From assembly GCF_027570035.1 (NCBI RefSeq), contig NZ_JAKMUU010000011.1:1-36351 (forward strand): a DNA stretch of 36,351 nt, written 5' to 3'. A model generated the notes under the pieces. The model was not told where the DNA came from, ran no database searches, and saw nothing but the letters and a program-made list of their open reading frames with translations. This stretch comes from Corynebacterium curieae (lineage in GTDB: Bacteria > Actinomycetota > Actinomycetes > Mycobacteriales > Mycobacteriaceae). The translations under genes were made by a program, and so were the position numbers. Positions within the stretch are counted from its first letter, which is position 1; each line of letters opens with the position of its first letter. Shown piece by piece: positions 23,899-33,232 of this stretch.

Positions 23899-25062
23899 AT
23901 GCACACCCCAACGTTGCGCCGCTCGGCCCGCACCGGCCTTGCCCTAGTCGCTTCCGCTTGTCTCTTGGCTTCCTGCCAGAATCCGGATAGCCGCCCAGAG
24001 GAGGAGACTTCGGCCGCAGCACCCGAGTCTTCCGCGCCGCACAGCGCCACCAGTTCCGCGCCAGCCGCCACAGAGGAAACCACCGAAACCTCCACAGCGG
24101 AAAGCGAGGGCCCACGCGCCACTGCCGAGGGACACGTGGTGGTCCTTTCTACCGGCGGGACTATTGCCAGCACGCACGATAAGACCGGTGCGGTGGTTCC
24201 CACCGTTACCGGCTCCAAGCTGGTGGAGCCTCTTTCCGGCGCCTTTGACAAGGATAAGCTCACGCTAGAGGTCAAAGACATTGCCAAGCTAGATTCTTCC
24301 GCGATGACCTTGGACGATACCGATACCATCATCAAGGCCGTAGACCAGGAGTTGCGGCGCGATGATGTCGATGGTGTGGTGGTCACCCACGGCACCGATT
24401 CCATGGAAGAGACCGCCATCGCCGTCGATACCTTCCAGGACAGCGATAAGCCGGTAGCCCTTACCGGAGCGATGCGCCCCTTTGATGACCCAGATCCGGA
24501 TGGTCCGGACAATTTGGCACTTGCGGTCAAGACCGTAACCGACCCTTCCAACAAGGGCCGCGGTACCTTCATTGCCTTTGCGGATCACGTTATCCCTGCC
24601 CGCGGCGCATTTAAGTCCGATACGGCCAAGGCCGATGGCTTTGCCAATAACAATGGCGAGAAGCAGCCTAAGCGCCCGAAGGCCCTGAAGCATCAGCCGC
24701 TGGGCAATACCCGCGTCGATATCATCGCCGCCTACCCCGGCGCGCCGGCCGACCTTATCCAGCGCTCCTTGGACAGCGGCACCGAGGGCATCGTGATTGA
24801 GGGAATGGGCGCCGGCAATATCGGCGACGAGCTAGCCCAGGCCGCTAAGGCCGCGGCCAAGAAGGTTCCGGTTGTGCTCACCACCCGCGTGGATCACGGC
24901 CCAGTGGAGGGCATCTACGGCGGGGCCGGTGGCGGTGCCACGCTTGCCGACGCCGGCGTTATCTCCTCTGGCACCCTGCGCGCTCCCCAAGCCCGCATGC
25001 TGCTAGCCGCCGCGATCACCACCGATACCGATCCCGCGGAGCTCTTCCCCGACGCCGACTAA
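23899..25062 (+). CDS. Lipoprotein L-asparaginase
   Basis: Hydrolyses asparagine to aspartate and ammonia outside the membrane. The 387-residue precursor has a lipoprotein signal with lipobox LLASC (Cys26), a low-complexity Ser/Ala/Thr/Glu linker to residue ~75, and a type II asparaginase domain. Catalytic residues are Thr88 in STGGTIAST, Thr165-Asp166 in THGTDSMEE and Lys184 in DKPVALTGAMRP. An upstream in-frame start exists, but ATG 23899 starts the signal peptide and follows GAGGG. It is anchored to the cytoplasmic membrane or envelope. The end overlaps the convergent trhA by four bases. Confidence 0.93.
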   Translation: MHTPTLRRSARTGLALVASACLLASCQNPDSRPEEETSAAAPESSAPHSATSSAPAATEETTETSTAESEGPRATAEGHVVVLSTGGTIASTHDKTGAVVPTVTGSKLVEPLSGAFDKDKLTLEVKDIAKLDSSAMTLDDTDTIIKAVDQELRRDDVDGVVVTHGTDSMEETAIAVDTFQDSDKPVALTGAMRPFDDPDPDGPDNLALAVKTVTDPSNKGRGTFIAFADHVIPARGAFKSDTAKADGFANNNGEKQPKRPKALKHQPLGNTRVDIIAAYPGAPADLIQRSLDSGTEGIVIEGMGAGNIGDELAQAAKAAAKKVPVVLTTRVDHGPVEGIYGGAGGGATLADAGVISSGTLRAPQARMLLAAAITTDTDPAELFPDAD

Positions 25063-25781
25063 GCAGCCCCTTGAACTACGACCATCCATACCGCCACCAG
25101 GTGCACCACCGCCGCCGCGATGGTCGCGGTGTGGAAGTGCTCGTGGTAGCCGTAGTAGCGTGCGTTGCGCCCCGGCCACTTAAAGCCATAGACCAGCGCG
25201 CCTAGCGAGTAGACCACGCCGCCGGCAATGAGCAGCCAGACGACGGCCGCGCCGGCCTGCGTCCACAGCGTGGGCAAAAGCGGCAGCACCAGCCAGCCCA
25301 GCGCTAGGTAGACTGCTACATCCAACCAGCGCGGGTGGTTGATCCACACCAAGTTGAGCACCACGCCCAAAATGGCCCCGCCCCAAGCGATGGCCAGCAT
25401 CCACGCCGCTTGCACCGGCGAAAGCACGATTAAACACAACGGCGTATACGTTGCCGCAATAAACACCGAGATGGTCGCGTGGTCCGCCCGCCGCCACCAT
25501 TGCACGGCACGCGCGCTCGCCCACGGGTAGCGGTGATAGAGCGCCGAAACTCCAAAGAGCCCCACCAGCCCCACGCCGTAGACAGTTACGCCAAGCCCCT
25601 GCCACCACTGCAGCCTCATCCACGCATAGGTAATGAGTACGGTGGAGGCAATCACCGACAGCAATGCTGCAATCGCATGTCCCCAGCCACGGCTTAGCGG
25701 CCTGGGCCCGCGGTCGGCCATCCAGTAAGTGCGCTGGACAAGGCCCGGCCCCGGTGCTCCATTCGCATGAGTCTGTGCCAC
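25059..25781 (-). CDS. trhA: Hemolysin III / TrhA family membrane protein
   Basis: A 240-residue integral membrane protein of the PAQR-like hemolysin III family with seven predicted transmembrane segments. The family metal-site and signature residues are visible: SALYHRYPW, WWRRADHATISVFIAATYTP and YHEHFHTATIAAAVVH. E. coli TrhA affects membrane fluidity; lytic activity is doubtful for most members. GTG at 25781 is the start, with AAGGGA upstream. A perfect inverted repeat ACTTACG-N4-CGTAAGT (25817-25834) lies 36 bases upstream and may be an operator. Confidence 0.9.
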   Translation of the reverse strand: MAQTHANGAPGPGLVQRTYWMADRGPRPLSRGWGHAIAALLSVIASTVLITYAWMRLQWWQGLGVTVYGVGLVGLFGVSALYHRYPWASARAVQWWRRADHATISVFIAATYTPLCLIVLSPVQAAWMLAIAWGGAILGVVLNLVWINHPRWLDVAVYLALGWLVLPLLPTLWTQAGAAVVWLLIAGGVVYSLGALVYGFKWPGRNARYYGYHEHFHTATIAAAVVHLVAVWMVVVQGAA

Positions 25782-25816
25782 GGCGGTGCGTCCCTTCTAC
25801 TTCCTCACAACGGATA

Positions 25817-25834
25817 ACTTACGATACCGTAAGT
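25817..25834. promoter_or_regulatory. Operator-like inverted repeat upstream of trhA
   Basis: ACTTACGATACCGTAAGT has perfect 7-base arms around ATAC. Its size and form are typical of TetR-family operators. No regulator gene is adjacent. Confidence 0.55.
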
Positions 25835-25926
25835 GTACGGGCGCAGGAGATACCCTTTCAAGGACCTTCTACCTAGCACTCGACTAATGCTGAGGTTGCA
25901 ACGGTGGTTTAATGGAGCAAAACAAG

Positions 25927-25953
25927 AAAAAGCCCAGCTTTGGCTGGACTTTT
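25927..25953 (-). terminator. Terminator of the purSQL unit
   Basis: On the minus strand a stem of about 11 bp (25953-25943 with 25938-25927, one G-U pair), a 4-base loop, and a TTTTTCTTGTTTT tail follow the purL stop. Confidence 0.9.
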
Positions 25954-25993
25954 CGCGTGGCCGCGTCGTAACGCGGCGGGGCTGCGAAGCGGC

Positions 25994-28303
25994 TTACTCC
26001 ACTACGGAGTTAGCGCCCACAGCGTGGTCAAAGAGGTCCGGCAGGGTGGCGGACCAAGCGGCGACCAGCTGGGAGATAGCGACGGACTCGCCGCCGAGGG
26101 TGAGGGCGCCAGTTTCGGTGGTCTCGCCAACGACGGCGGCTGGGATGCCCACCTCGCCGGCGCGGGCCAAGACCTGATCGGCACGATCGGCGGTGGTGGC
26201 CACGAGCACGCGGGAGGCGGACTCGGAGAAGGCGGCGACGAACTCGTCCTCGTGGACCGCGGTGAGATCCAGGTTGAGGCCGAGGCCGGCGCCGTCGGCA
26301 GTCGCACCGGCGCGCTTAGCCATCTCAAAGGCGGTGACAGCAAGGCCACCCTCGGAGATATCGTGTGCCGCAGTGAGCAGCTCATTGCCGTGGAAGAACT
26401 CGGCCAAGCGCTTCTCGTTAGCCATGTCCACCTGCGGCGGCAGGCCGTTGAGGTTGTCCTTATTAGCACCCTCTGCGCTGACAAGCTGCCAGATGGAACC
26501 GCCGAACTCGTCCTTGGTTTCACCCAGGGCGATAAGCACTTCCTTCTCACCTACGGTGCCGAGCTCGTTGCCGATGGCCTTGTGCACGTCATCGATAACG
26601 CCCAGCACACCCACCACCGGGGTGGGCAGGATCGGCTCTTCGCCGGTCTGGTTGTAGAAGGAGACGTTGCCGCCGGAGACGGGGATGGAAAGCTCCACGG
26701 CGGCGTCGGCAAGCCCATGCACAGACTCGCGGAACTGCCACATAACGTCAGGGTTCTCCGGGGAGCCGTAGTTCAGGCAGTTGGTAATCGCCACGGGCTT
26801 GGCGCCGGTGACGGCGACGTTGCGGTAGGCCTCCGCCAGCGCGAGGCGGGCGCCCATATTCGGATCCAGCTTGGTGTAGCGGCCGGAAGCATCGGCGGAA
26901 ACGGCCACGCCGCGGCCGGTCTCCTCATCGATGCGCAGCACACCGGCGTCCGCGTGGTGGGACTGGACGGTGTTGCCGCGCACGTAGCGGTCATACTGGT
27001 TCATGATGAAATCGCGCGAACACAGCGACGGGGAGGACACGAGCTTCTGCAGGGCCTCAACCAGGCCACGCTTGTCGGTACCCTGGTATTTCTGCAGCTC
27101 GTCCTGCCACTCCGGGCGGGCATACGGGCGGTCATACACCGGGGCCTCGTCCGCAATGGTGCCGGCCGGGGCATCCACGACGACCTCACCCTGGTGGCGG
27201 ATGACCAGGTGATTGCCCTCGGTGACTTCGCCAATCTCAGCGCAGGTGACGTCCCAGTGCTCGCAGATCTCGCGGAACTTCTCCACGTTCTCCGGAGCCA
27301 CAACGGCGCACATGCGCTCCTGGGACTCGGAGGCGAGGATCTCGGCCGCGGTCATATTCTGCGCGCGCAGCGGCACATTATCGAGGTTGACCTCCATGCC
27401 GCCATCGCCGGAGGCTGCCAGCTCCGAGGTGGCGCAGGCCAGGCCCGCGCCACCCAGGTCCTGGATTCCTACAACCACGCCGGCGTGGTAGAGGTCCAGG
27501 CAGCACTCGATGAGAACCTTCTCTGCGAAGGGATCGCCCACCTGCACGGCCGGCAGTTTGCGCTCAGCGCCGTCCTCGAAGGTATCGGAGGCCAGCACGG
27601 AGACGCCACCGATGCCATCCAAGCCGGTGCGCGAGCCAAAGAGCATGACCTTATTACCCTTGCCGGAAGCGAAGGCGAGCTTGAGGTCATCGACCTTGAG
27701 GGTACCCACACAGAGGGCGTTGACCAGCGGGTTACCGGCGTAGGTCTCATCAAAGACGGTCTCGCCGCCAATATTGGGCAGGCCCAGGGAGTTGCCGTAG
27801 CCACCCACGCCAGATACCACGCCGGGAAGGACGCGCTTGGTATCGGGGGCGTCGGCAGGGCCAAAGCGCAGCTGGTCCATCACGGCAATCGGGCGGGCGC
27901 CCATGGCCATGATGTCGCGGACGATGCCGCCCACGCCAGTAGCCGCACCTTGATAAGGCTCCACATAGGAGGGGTGGTTGTGGGACTCCACGCGGAAGGT
28001 CACCGCATTGCCGTCTCCGATGTCCACCACGCCAGCATTCTCACCAATGCCGGCGAGGATTTTCTCCCCCATCTCCTCGGTCATGGTCTCGCCAAAGTAA
28101 CGCAGGTGCGTCTTGGAGGACTTATAGGAGCAGTGCTCGGACCACATGACGGAGTACATGGTTAGCTCCGCATCGGTGGGGCGGCGGCCCAGGATATCGT
28201 GGATGCGCTGGTACTCGTCGTCCTTCAAGCCGAGCTCCGCGTAGGGCTGCTTCTCGTCCGGAGTGGACTGCGCCTTTTCTACGGTGTCATTATGAACGGT
28301 CAT
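25994..28303 (-). CDS. purL: Phosphoribosylformylglycinamidine synthase subunit PurL
   Basis: The ATP-dependent synthetase subunit of the three-part FGAM synthase. The 769 residues fit the small PurL form that needs PurS and PurQ. Motifs include [17 protein letters not shown] near residue 55, [30 protein letters not shown], and [16 protein letters not shown] at 28303 follows AAGGAGG (within GGAGGCCACTTTA). It is the last gene of purSQL and is followed by a terminator. The open antisense frame over it is a composition effect. Confidence 0.97.
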   Translation of the reverse strand: MTVHNDTVEKAQSTPDEKQPYAELGLKDDEYQRIHDILGRRPTDAELTMYSVMWSEHCSYKSSKTHLRYFGETMTEEMGEKILAGIGENAGVVDIGDGNAVTFRVESHNHPSYVEPYQGAATGVGGIVRDIMAMGARPIAVMDQLRFGPADAPDTKRVLPGVVSGVGGYGNSLGLPNIGGETVFDETYAGNPLVNALCVGTLKVDDLKLAFASGKGNKVMLFGSRTGLDGIGGVSVLASDTFEDGAERKLPAVQVGDPFAEKVLIECCLDLYHAGVVVGIQDLGGAGLACATSELAASGDGGMEVNLDNVPLRAQNMTAAEILASESQERMCAVVAPENVEKFREICEHWDVTCAEIGEVTEGNHLVIRHQGEVVVDAPAGTIADEAPVYDRPYARPEWQDELQKYQGTDKRGLVEALQKLVSSPSLCSRDFIMNQYDRYVRGNTVQSHHADAGVLRIDEETGRGVAVSADASGRYTKLDPNMGARLALAEAYRNVAVTGAKPVAITNCLNYGSPENPDVMWQFRESVHGLADAAVELSIPVSGGNVSFYNQTGEEPILPTPVVGVLGVIDDVHKAIGNELGTVGEKEVLIALGETKDEFGGSIWQLVSAEGANKDNLNGLPPQVDMANEKRLAEFFHGNELLTAAHDISEGGLAVTAFEMAKRAGATADGAGLGLNLDLTAVHEDEFVAAFSESASRVLVATTADRADQVLARAGEVGIPAAVVGETTETGALTLGGESVAISQLVAAWSATLPDLFDHAVGANSVVE

Positions 28304-28316
28304 TAAAGTGGCCTCC

Positions 28317-29000
28317 TTAAACCGCCGGCGCCTGGGCGACGGCCTTGATGGCGGATACGAAAAGTCCCAGTCCGTCGGTGGATGGGCCGGTTAGCGTGTC
28401 AATGGCGTGCTCGGGGTGCGGCATGAGGCCCACAATGCGGCCGGACTCATCGCTGACACCGGCAATGCCGTTGACGGAACCGTTGTAATTATCGGTATAT
28501 CGGAAGACCACGCGGCCCTCACCCTCGATGCGAGCGATGTCATCATCGCCGGCCTGGAAGCGGCCCTCGCCGTGCTTAGCCGGCACCAGAATCTTCTGGC
28601 CCTGCTCAAACTCGCTGGTCCACGCGGTGGTGGAATTGGCCACCTCGAGGTAGGTATCGGTGCAGTGGAAATGCAGGCCCTTATTGCGGGTCAGCGCGCC
28701 TGGCAACAAACCCGCCTCGGTCAAAATCTGGAAGCCATTGCAGATGCCGAGCACCGGCATGCCTTGCTTGGCGCGATCAATGACGGACTGCATCACCGGC
28801 GCGAGCGCGGAAATGGCGCCCGAGCGCAGGTAGTCACCATAAGAAAAACCGCCCGGCACTACTACCGCATCCACGCCGTGCAGATCGGTATCTGCGTGCC
28901 AGAGGCTTTTGACCTCTGCGCCGGCGGTGCGGGCAGCGCGAGCGGCATCCACATCATCCAGGGTTCCGGGGAAAGTGATTACTCCGATTGTGGCGGTCAC
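28317..29000 (-). CDS. purQ: FGAM synthase glutaminase subunit PurQ
   Basis: Class I glutamine amidotransferase of 227 residues that supplies ammonia to PurL. The nucleophile is in [14 protein letters not shown] and the His-Glu pair in [11 protein letters not shown] at 29000 begins directly after the purS TAA (29003-29001), with GGAGG in the purS 3' end as ribosome binding site, indicating coupled translation. Confidence 0.97.
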   Translation of the reverse strand: MTATIGVITFPGTLDDVDAARAARTAGAEVKSLWHADTDLHGVDAVVVPGGFSYGDYLRSGAISALAPVMQSVIDRAKQGMPVLGICNGFQILTEAGLLPGALTRNKGLHFHCTDTYLEVANSTTAWTSEFEQGQKILVPAKHGEGRFQAGDDDIARIEGEGRVVFRYTDNYNGSVNGIAGVSDESGRIVGLMPHPEHAIDTLTGPSTDGLGLFVSAIKAVAQAPAV

Positions 29001-29243
29001 TTACTTGACCTCCAGCCCAACAACCTCGTAGTCCTCGATGACGGTATTGGCCAGCAGCGTGGCGGCTACCTTATCTAGGTCCTCTGCGGTGACGGTGTCA
29101 TCGACCTCGATTTCGAAGCGCTTTCCCTGGCGCACATCGCTGACACCGGATACCCCGATGCGACCCAGCGCGCGGACGACGGCTTGGCCCTGCGGATCCA
29201 GAATCTCCGCCTTGGGCATGACATTGACAACTACACGAGCCAT
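29001..29243 (-). CDS. purS: FGAM synthase subunit PurS
   Basis: An 80-residue protein with the PurS fold (VVVNVMPKAEILDPQGQAV, VSDVRQGKRFEIEVDD). It joins PurQ to PurL. ATG at 29243 begins the purS-purQ-purL unit; a possible -10 TACAGT is visible 15-20 bases upstream. Confidence 0.97.
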   Translation of the reverse strand: MARVVVNVMPKAEILDPQGQAVVRALGRIGVSGVSDVRQGKRFEIEVDDTVTAEDLDKVAATLLANTVIEDYEVVGLEVK

Positions 29244-29481
29244 GAAATATTTGCCTTACTGTATGGGGCTTTGGTCTGCGCGAATTAGTCTAGTGTCCAC
29301 CCCCTGCTTTTACCTAGACCCACCCCCGCAGTGCGGGTTTCACCCCAGTAAAGCAAACTTCATATGAACCGCCGCCGACGCTTGGGGAATTTCTTGGCGG
29401 CTTTTAGATTGCATCCGCAGCTCATCCGCACTCATGCAGGCACCGCACAGCCCACCGCCCCGCAGAGTGTCCTACAACTAA

Positions 29482-29507
29482 AGGGCAAGCAACTGCCCTC
29501 TCTTTTT
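29482..29507 (+). terminator. Terminator-like hairpin in the nuclease leader
   Basis: AGGGCA (29482-29487), 6-base loop and TGCCCT (29494-29499) followed by CTCTTTTT end just before the ribosome binding site of the nuclease gene. The stem is only 6 bp, so termination may be partial. Confidence 0.45.
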
Positions 29508-29519
29508 AAGGTTGAATCT

Positions 29520-32288
29520 ATGTCTTCTCGTCGCTTGGGTGCGCTGGCACTTGCCACCGCTTTGTCCTCTGCTGCTCTTGCCGTGCCTACTGCCGCGGCC
29601 GCAACCGATGGCTCCGCTGCCGTCATCTCCGAAGTCTATGGAGGAGGCGGCAATAAGGGCGCTGCCTTCACCCATGACTTCATCGAGCTCTATAACCCCA
29701 CCGATGCGCCGATTGACCTGACCGGATACACCGTGGAGTACTTCTCCGCCTCCGGCAATACCGGCGGCAAGGTGGAACTTTCCGGCACCATCGCTCCACA
29801 TGGGTACTACCTGGTCCAGGGCGCGGCCGGCAATGGCGCGGGCGATGCCCTGCCTGCCCCAGACGCCGAGGGCAGCCTCAACATGTCCGGTTCTAAGGGC
29901 TCCGTGCAGCTTGCCGACGCCACCGGTACCCCCATCGATGCCATCGGCTACGGCGCGGCCTCCATCAAGGAAGGCACCGCCGCCGCAGGCCTGTCCAATG
30001 CCAAGTCCGCCTCCCGCGACGCCGAGGGCACCGATACCGATGACAACGCCGCCGACTTCACCATCGGCGCACCCACCCCAACCAACTCCAGTAACGAGGC
30101 CCCCGCCCCGCAGCCCGAGAACCCGGACGAACCCCATCAGCCTGCCCCCGAGGGAATCACCGCCATCGCGGATATCCAGGGCACCGGCGCCGAATCCCCG
30201 CTCAAAGACCAGACCGTTGCCACCGAGGGCGTCGTCACTGGCGTGTGGGCCGAAGGCGGCCTTAATGGCTTTACCATCCAGACTGGTGGCACCGGCGCTG
30301 AGCCCACCGACGCCTCCCAGGCCATCTTTGTCTACATGGGCGATAAGCCGGCCGACCAGTACCCAGCCCTAGAGGATTCTGTCGAGGTCACCGGCAAGGT
30401 CTCCGAGTTCTACAATTCCACTCAAATCAACGCCTCCGCGGTCAAGCAGCTCGAAACCCCGCTGGAGAAGGTCACCCCACTCAAGGTGGACCAGCTTCCC
30501 GATGGCAACGAGGCCCGCGAGCCCTTCGAGCACATGCTCATCCAGCCCGGCGAGCACACTGTGACCAATAACTACTCGCTCAACCAGTACGGCGAGGTCG
30601 GCCTCGCCCCCGGCAAGCAAGCCCTCCGCCAGCCTTCCGATATCTTCTCGCCTTCCACGGATCCCAACTCCGATATCCAGAAGCTGACCAAGGAGAACGC
30701 CGATAAGCTGGTCACCCTGGACGATGGCCGCACCCGCGACTATCTCAAGACCGACCAAAATACCCCGCTGCCGTACATCGCCCAGGATGATGCCCAGACC
30801 ATCAAGTCCCTGCGCACCACCGATACCGTGACCTTCCAGCACCCAGTTATCGTGGGCTTCTCTCATGAGCAGTGGCGCTTCCAGCCCACCACCCCGGTCA
30901 CCGGCAACACCAAGGGCGCAGACCTGCCCATCTCTTGGGAGAACTCCCGCGAGGCCGAGCTACACGCCATCGATGATGTCAAGGGCGAGTACACCATCGG
31001 CGCCTTCAACGTGCTGAACTACTTCACCTCCCTGGGCGAGGAATTCGGCGGCAGCGCCTACACCGACCGCGAGGGCAATAAGGTCACCGTCAACCGCGGC
31101 AAGACCCGCGGCGCCTATACCCAATCGGCACTAGAAGACCAGGAGCGCAAGATCGTCGCCGCCATCAACGGCCTCGATGCCGATGTCATCGGCCTTTCCG
31201 AAATCGAAGATGGCTACGCCGTTACCGGTGACTTCGCCCAGCGCGATAAGGCGCTCAAGCACCTGACGGAAAAGCTTAACGAGGCCGCCGGCTCCGACAA
31301 GTGGGACTTCGTCCCCTCCCCTTCCGAGGACGCCGTACCGGAATCCCCGGACGTCATCCGCACCGCGTTCATCTATCACAAGGATGTGGTCAAGCCCGTC
31401 GGCGAATCCCGCATCTTCCAAGACGATCGCTTCACCGGCACCGCCCGCGAGCCACTCGCCCAGGAATTCCAGCCGCTGAAGGAGGGCGAGGAGTCCTTCG
31501 TTGCCGTGGCCAACCACTTCAAGTCCAAGGGCTCGGTGGCCAAGGGCGACGCCGATTCCGGCGACGGCCAAGGCAATAACCCGAACGTCCGCAACGCACA
31601 GGCACAGGCCGTACTCGATGCGCTGAAGAAGCAGGAAGACTGGAAGGATAAGCCGCTTTTCGCCCTGGGTGATTTCAATACCTACACCCACGAGACCGCG
31701 CTCGATGTCTTCCGCAACGACGGCTTTACCGTCCCCGCCGAAAAATACGAGGCTGACCCCTCCTACCAGTTCTCCGGCTTGCTCGGCACCCTCGACCACG
31801 TGCTGGCTAATAAGGTTGCCACCGGCACGCTTGACGACGCCCAAGTCTGGAACATCAATGCCGATGAACCCGTCGCCTTCGAGTACTCTCGCCGCAATTA
31901 CAACATCGTGGACTTCTACGATGATTCCCCGTTCCGCGCCTCCGACCACGATCCGGTCAAGGTCGGCTTCACCCTCGGCACGGACGACTCCGCCGGCGAG
32001 CCAGACGATCCTGCGGACAATCCTGCGGACGAGCCTTCCGATGAGCCAGGTAAGCCAGAAGACAAGCCGTCCGATAAGCCGGGCAAGCCTGGCACCGGCT
32101 CTGGCTCTAGCTCCAGCACTAGCTCCGTCGGTGCCGGTGTCGCCGCTGCTATCGCGGCCATCGCCGGCCTCGTCGCTATCCCCGGTTTCCTCGCTGTAAC
32201 CGGCAACCTTCAAAAGGCCATCCCAGCACCAATCTGGGCCATTCTGCCGAAGGAAGTAAAGAACTTCATCACTAGCCTGCAGCGCTAA
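29520..32288 (+). CDS. Secreted nuclease with lamin-tail and endonuclease/exonuclease/phosphatase domains
   Basis: A 922-residue exported protein: signal peptide (cleavage near residue 28), a lamin-tail domain (about 30-165, ISEVYGGGGNKGAAFTHDFIELYNP), a linker, an OB-like nuclease-associated domain (about 210-455), and a DNase I-like EEP domain (about 488-818) with FNVLNYF, GLSEIEDGY, NHFKSKG, LGDFNTYTHE, LDHVLAN and SDHDPV. A Pro/Lys/Asp-rich linker and one transmembrane segment (about 868-893) follow; the tail after it is about 29 residues and no LPXTG motif is present. The fit is to ExeM/NucH-type extracellular nucleases, which degrade DNA for phosphate and nucleosides or clear biofilm. 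Start ATG 29520 is preceded by AAGG. Confidence 0.92.
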   Translation: MSSRRLGALALATALSSAALAVPTAAAATDGSAAVISEVYGGGGNKGAAFTHDFIELYNPTDAPIDLTGYTVEYFSASGNTGGKVELSGTIAPHGYYLVQGAAGNGAGDALPAPDAEGSLNMSGSKGSVQLADATGTPIDAIGYGAASIKEGTAAAGLSNAKSASRDAEGTDTDDNAADFTIGAPTPTNSSNEAPAPQPENPDEPHQPAPEGITAIADIQGTGAESPLKDQTVATEGVVTGVWAEGGLNGFTIQTGGTGAEPTDASQAIFVYMGDKPADQYPALEDSVEVTGKVSEFYNSTQINASAVKQLETPLEKVTPLKVDQLPDGNEAREPFEHMLIQPGEHTVTNNYSLNQYGEVGLAPGKQALRQPSDIFSPSTDPNSDIQKLTKENADKLVTLDDGRTRDYLKTDQNTPLPYIAQDDAQTIKSLRTTDTVTFQHPVIVGFSHEQWRFQPTTPVTGNTKGADLPISWENSREAELHAIDDVKGEYTIGAFNVLNYFTSLGEEFGGSAYTDREGNKVTVNRGKTRGAYTQSALEDQERKIVAAINGLDADVIGLSEIEDGYAVTGDFAQRDKALKHLTEKLNEAAGSDKWDFVPSPSEDAVPESPDVIRTAFIYHKDVVKPVGESRIFQDDRFTGTAREPLAQEFQPLKEGEESFVAVANHFKSKGSVAKGDADSGDGQGNNPNVRNAQAQAVLDALKKQEDWKDKPLFALGDFNTYTHETALDVFRNDGFTVPAEKYEADPSYQFSGLLGTLDHVLANKVATGTLDDAQVWNINADEPVAFEYSRRNYNIVDFYDDSPFRASDHDPVKVGFTLGTDDSAGEPDDPADNPADEPSDEPGKPEDKPSDKPGKPGTGSGSSSSTSSVGAGVAAAIAAIAGLVAIPGFLAVTGNLQKAIPAPIWAILPKEVKNFITSLQR

Positions 32289-32302
32289 ACGCCCACCTAC
32301 CC

Positions 32303-32350
32303 TGACCCCGTTCGCTTTGGATCAGTCCAGAGCGAACGGGGTCTTAATTT
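32303..32350 (+). terminator. Terminator of the nuclease gene
   Basis: A stem of about 17 bp with one bulged G and an internal mismatch (arms from 32303 and 32341) and a 4-base loop is followed by TTAATTTT. Confidence 0.85.
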
Positions 32351-32357
32351 TGCTATC

Positions 32358-32429
32358 TCACGATTTTCGTCCATCTAAAACCCCATTTCCGTCGACGGTT
32401 TTGGTGGTTTAGATGGACGAAAGTCGTGA
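32358..32429. repeat. 72-bp near-perfect palindrome
   Basis: The region is symmetric about the centre of GTCGAC (32391-32396). The outer arms match at 6 of 6, then one G-T pair, then 15 of 15 bases; there are mismatches inside, and the central CCGTCGACGG is fully symmetric. It lies between the nuclease terminator and the end of the convergent DUF2334 gene. Confidence 0.8.
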
Positions 32430-32492
32430 AAACGGCACGCGCCAAAGGGAATCCTTCCCCTAAATACTGCCGTTTAATGAGGAAGGTTCAGC

Positions 32493-33176
32493 TTAGTTTG
32501 GAAGATATGCGCCGTAATCGGCAGGGGTAGCACCGGCGTTGATGGCCCGTTCAGCGGCCTTGACGAAGTCATGGATGACCTTGCGGTCATCCAGATTGCG
32601 GCCAGAGACCGACAGGCGAACAGTATTGCCACGCTGGGCAGAGCGCTCGGCGGCGCGGATGATATTCTTGCGCCACCATTTGGCAGAACCAAAGCCCTCT
32701 CCAAAAGACAAGTTACGAGCCTGATGGAACTTGCCGGTATTAATCTGCAAAATGCCGCGAGTGGAGGCCGCTACCTCAAACTTGAACTGCGGCAATACCT
32801 GCAAGGTGCCCGGAGACATACGCCAGCGCGGTGGAGCGAAGATGGTGGGCTCGAAGCCGATCTTGGCCATCTGACGTGTAGCACCGGCGAGGCGAAGCTT
32901 CGCTTCATGGGAGTCGAGGTTAGCGAATTCCGCGCGACGGCCCTGCACTGATCTATCAAAGCCGTTGAGGATAAGGATGCGGCCGGCATCGGCTTGGTCT
33001 TGGAGCCACTTTTTGGTGTCTTTATCTTTGGCGAGGTGCCAGTTGCCGTCGATATGCGGGGCAATAAGCAGGGAAACAGGAATCTCCTCCCGATCGAGGA
33101 TCGAGAGGAGCCGGCTAGCCTGCTTCCGTGTGTCATCAAAAATGCTGGAGATAGATACCAGAAGGTGGCCATTCAT
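32493..33176 (-). CDS. DUF2334 / polysaccharide deacetylase-like protein
   Basis: A 227-residue cytoplasmic-looking protein resembling mycobacterial Rv0811c-like DUF2334 proteins and the NodB-like fold. Conserved segments include HLLVSISSIFDD, PVSLLIAPHIDGNW, ILNGFDRS and EFANLDSHEAKLRLAGA. A deacetylase role is only suggested by the fold; the classic NodB metal His-His motif is not obvious. ATG at 33176 is chosen because GATAAT (33189-33184) is seven bases upstream, making a leaderless start; upstream codons add only a poorly conserved tail. Its nearest neighbours are ptrB and purC on the same strand. Confidence 0.84.
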   Translation of the reverse strand: MNGHLLVSISSIFDDTRKQASRLLSILDREEIPVSLLIAPHIDGNWHLAKDKDTKKWLQDQADAGRILILNGFDRSVQGRRAEFANLDSHEAKLRLAGATRQMAKIGFEPTIFAPPRWRMSPGTLQVLPQFKFEVAASTRGILQINTGKFHQARNLSFGEGFGSAKWWRKNIIRAAERSAQRGNTVRLSVSGRNLDDRKVIHDFVKAAERAINAGATPADYGAYLPN

Positions 33177-33232
33177 AAGAAAAATTATCGCACAGGAATT
33201 CAGGATTCGCGCGCTGGGCACCTATCTGGGTT

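Noticed and set aside
25940..28165. A 741-codon open frame on the plus strand opposite purL
   Set aside because: purL on the other strand is certain; the antisense frame has low-complexity, His/Gly/Val-rich translation and is produced by the high-GC codon pattern.
31131..32213. A long minus-strand open frame opposite the nuclease
   Set aside because: The nuclease reads convincingly from signal peptide to membrane segment; the antisense translation shows no domain.
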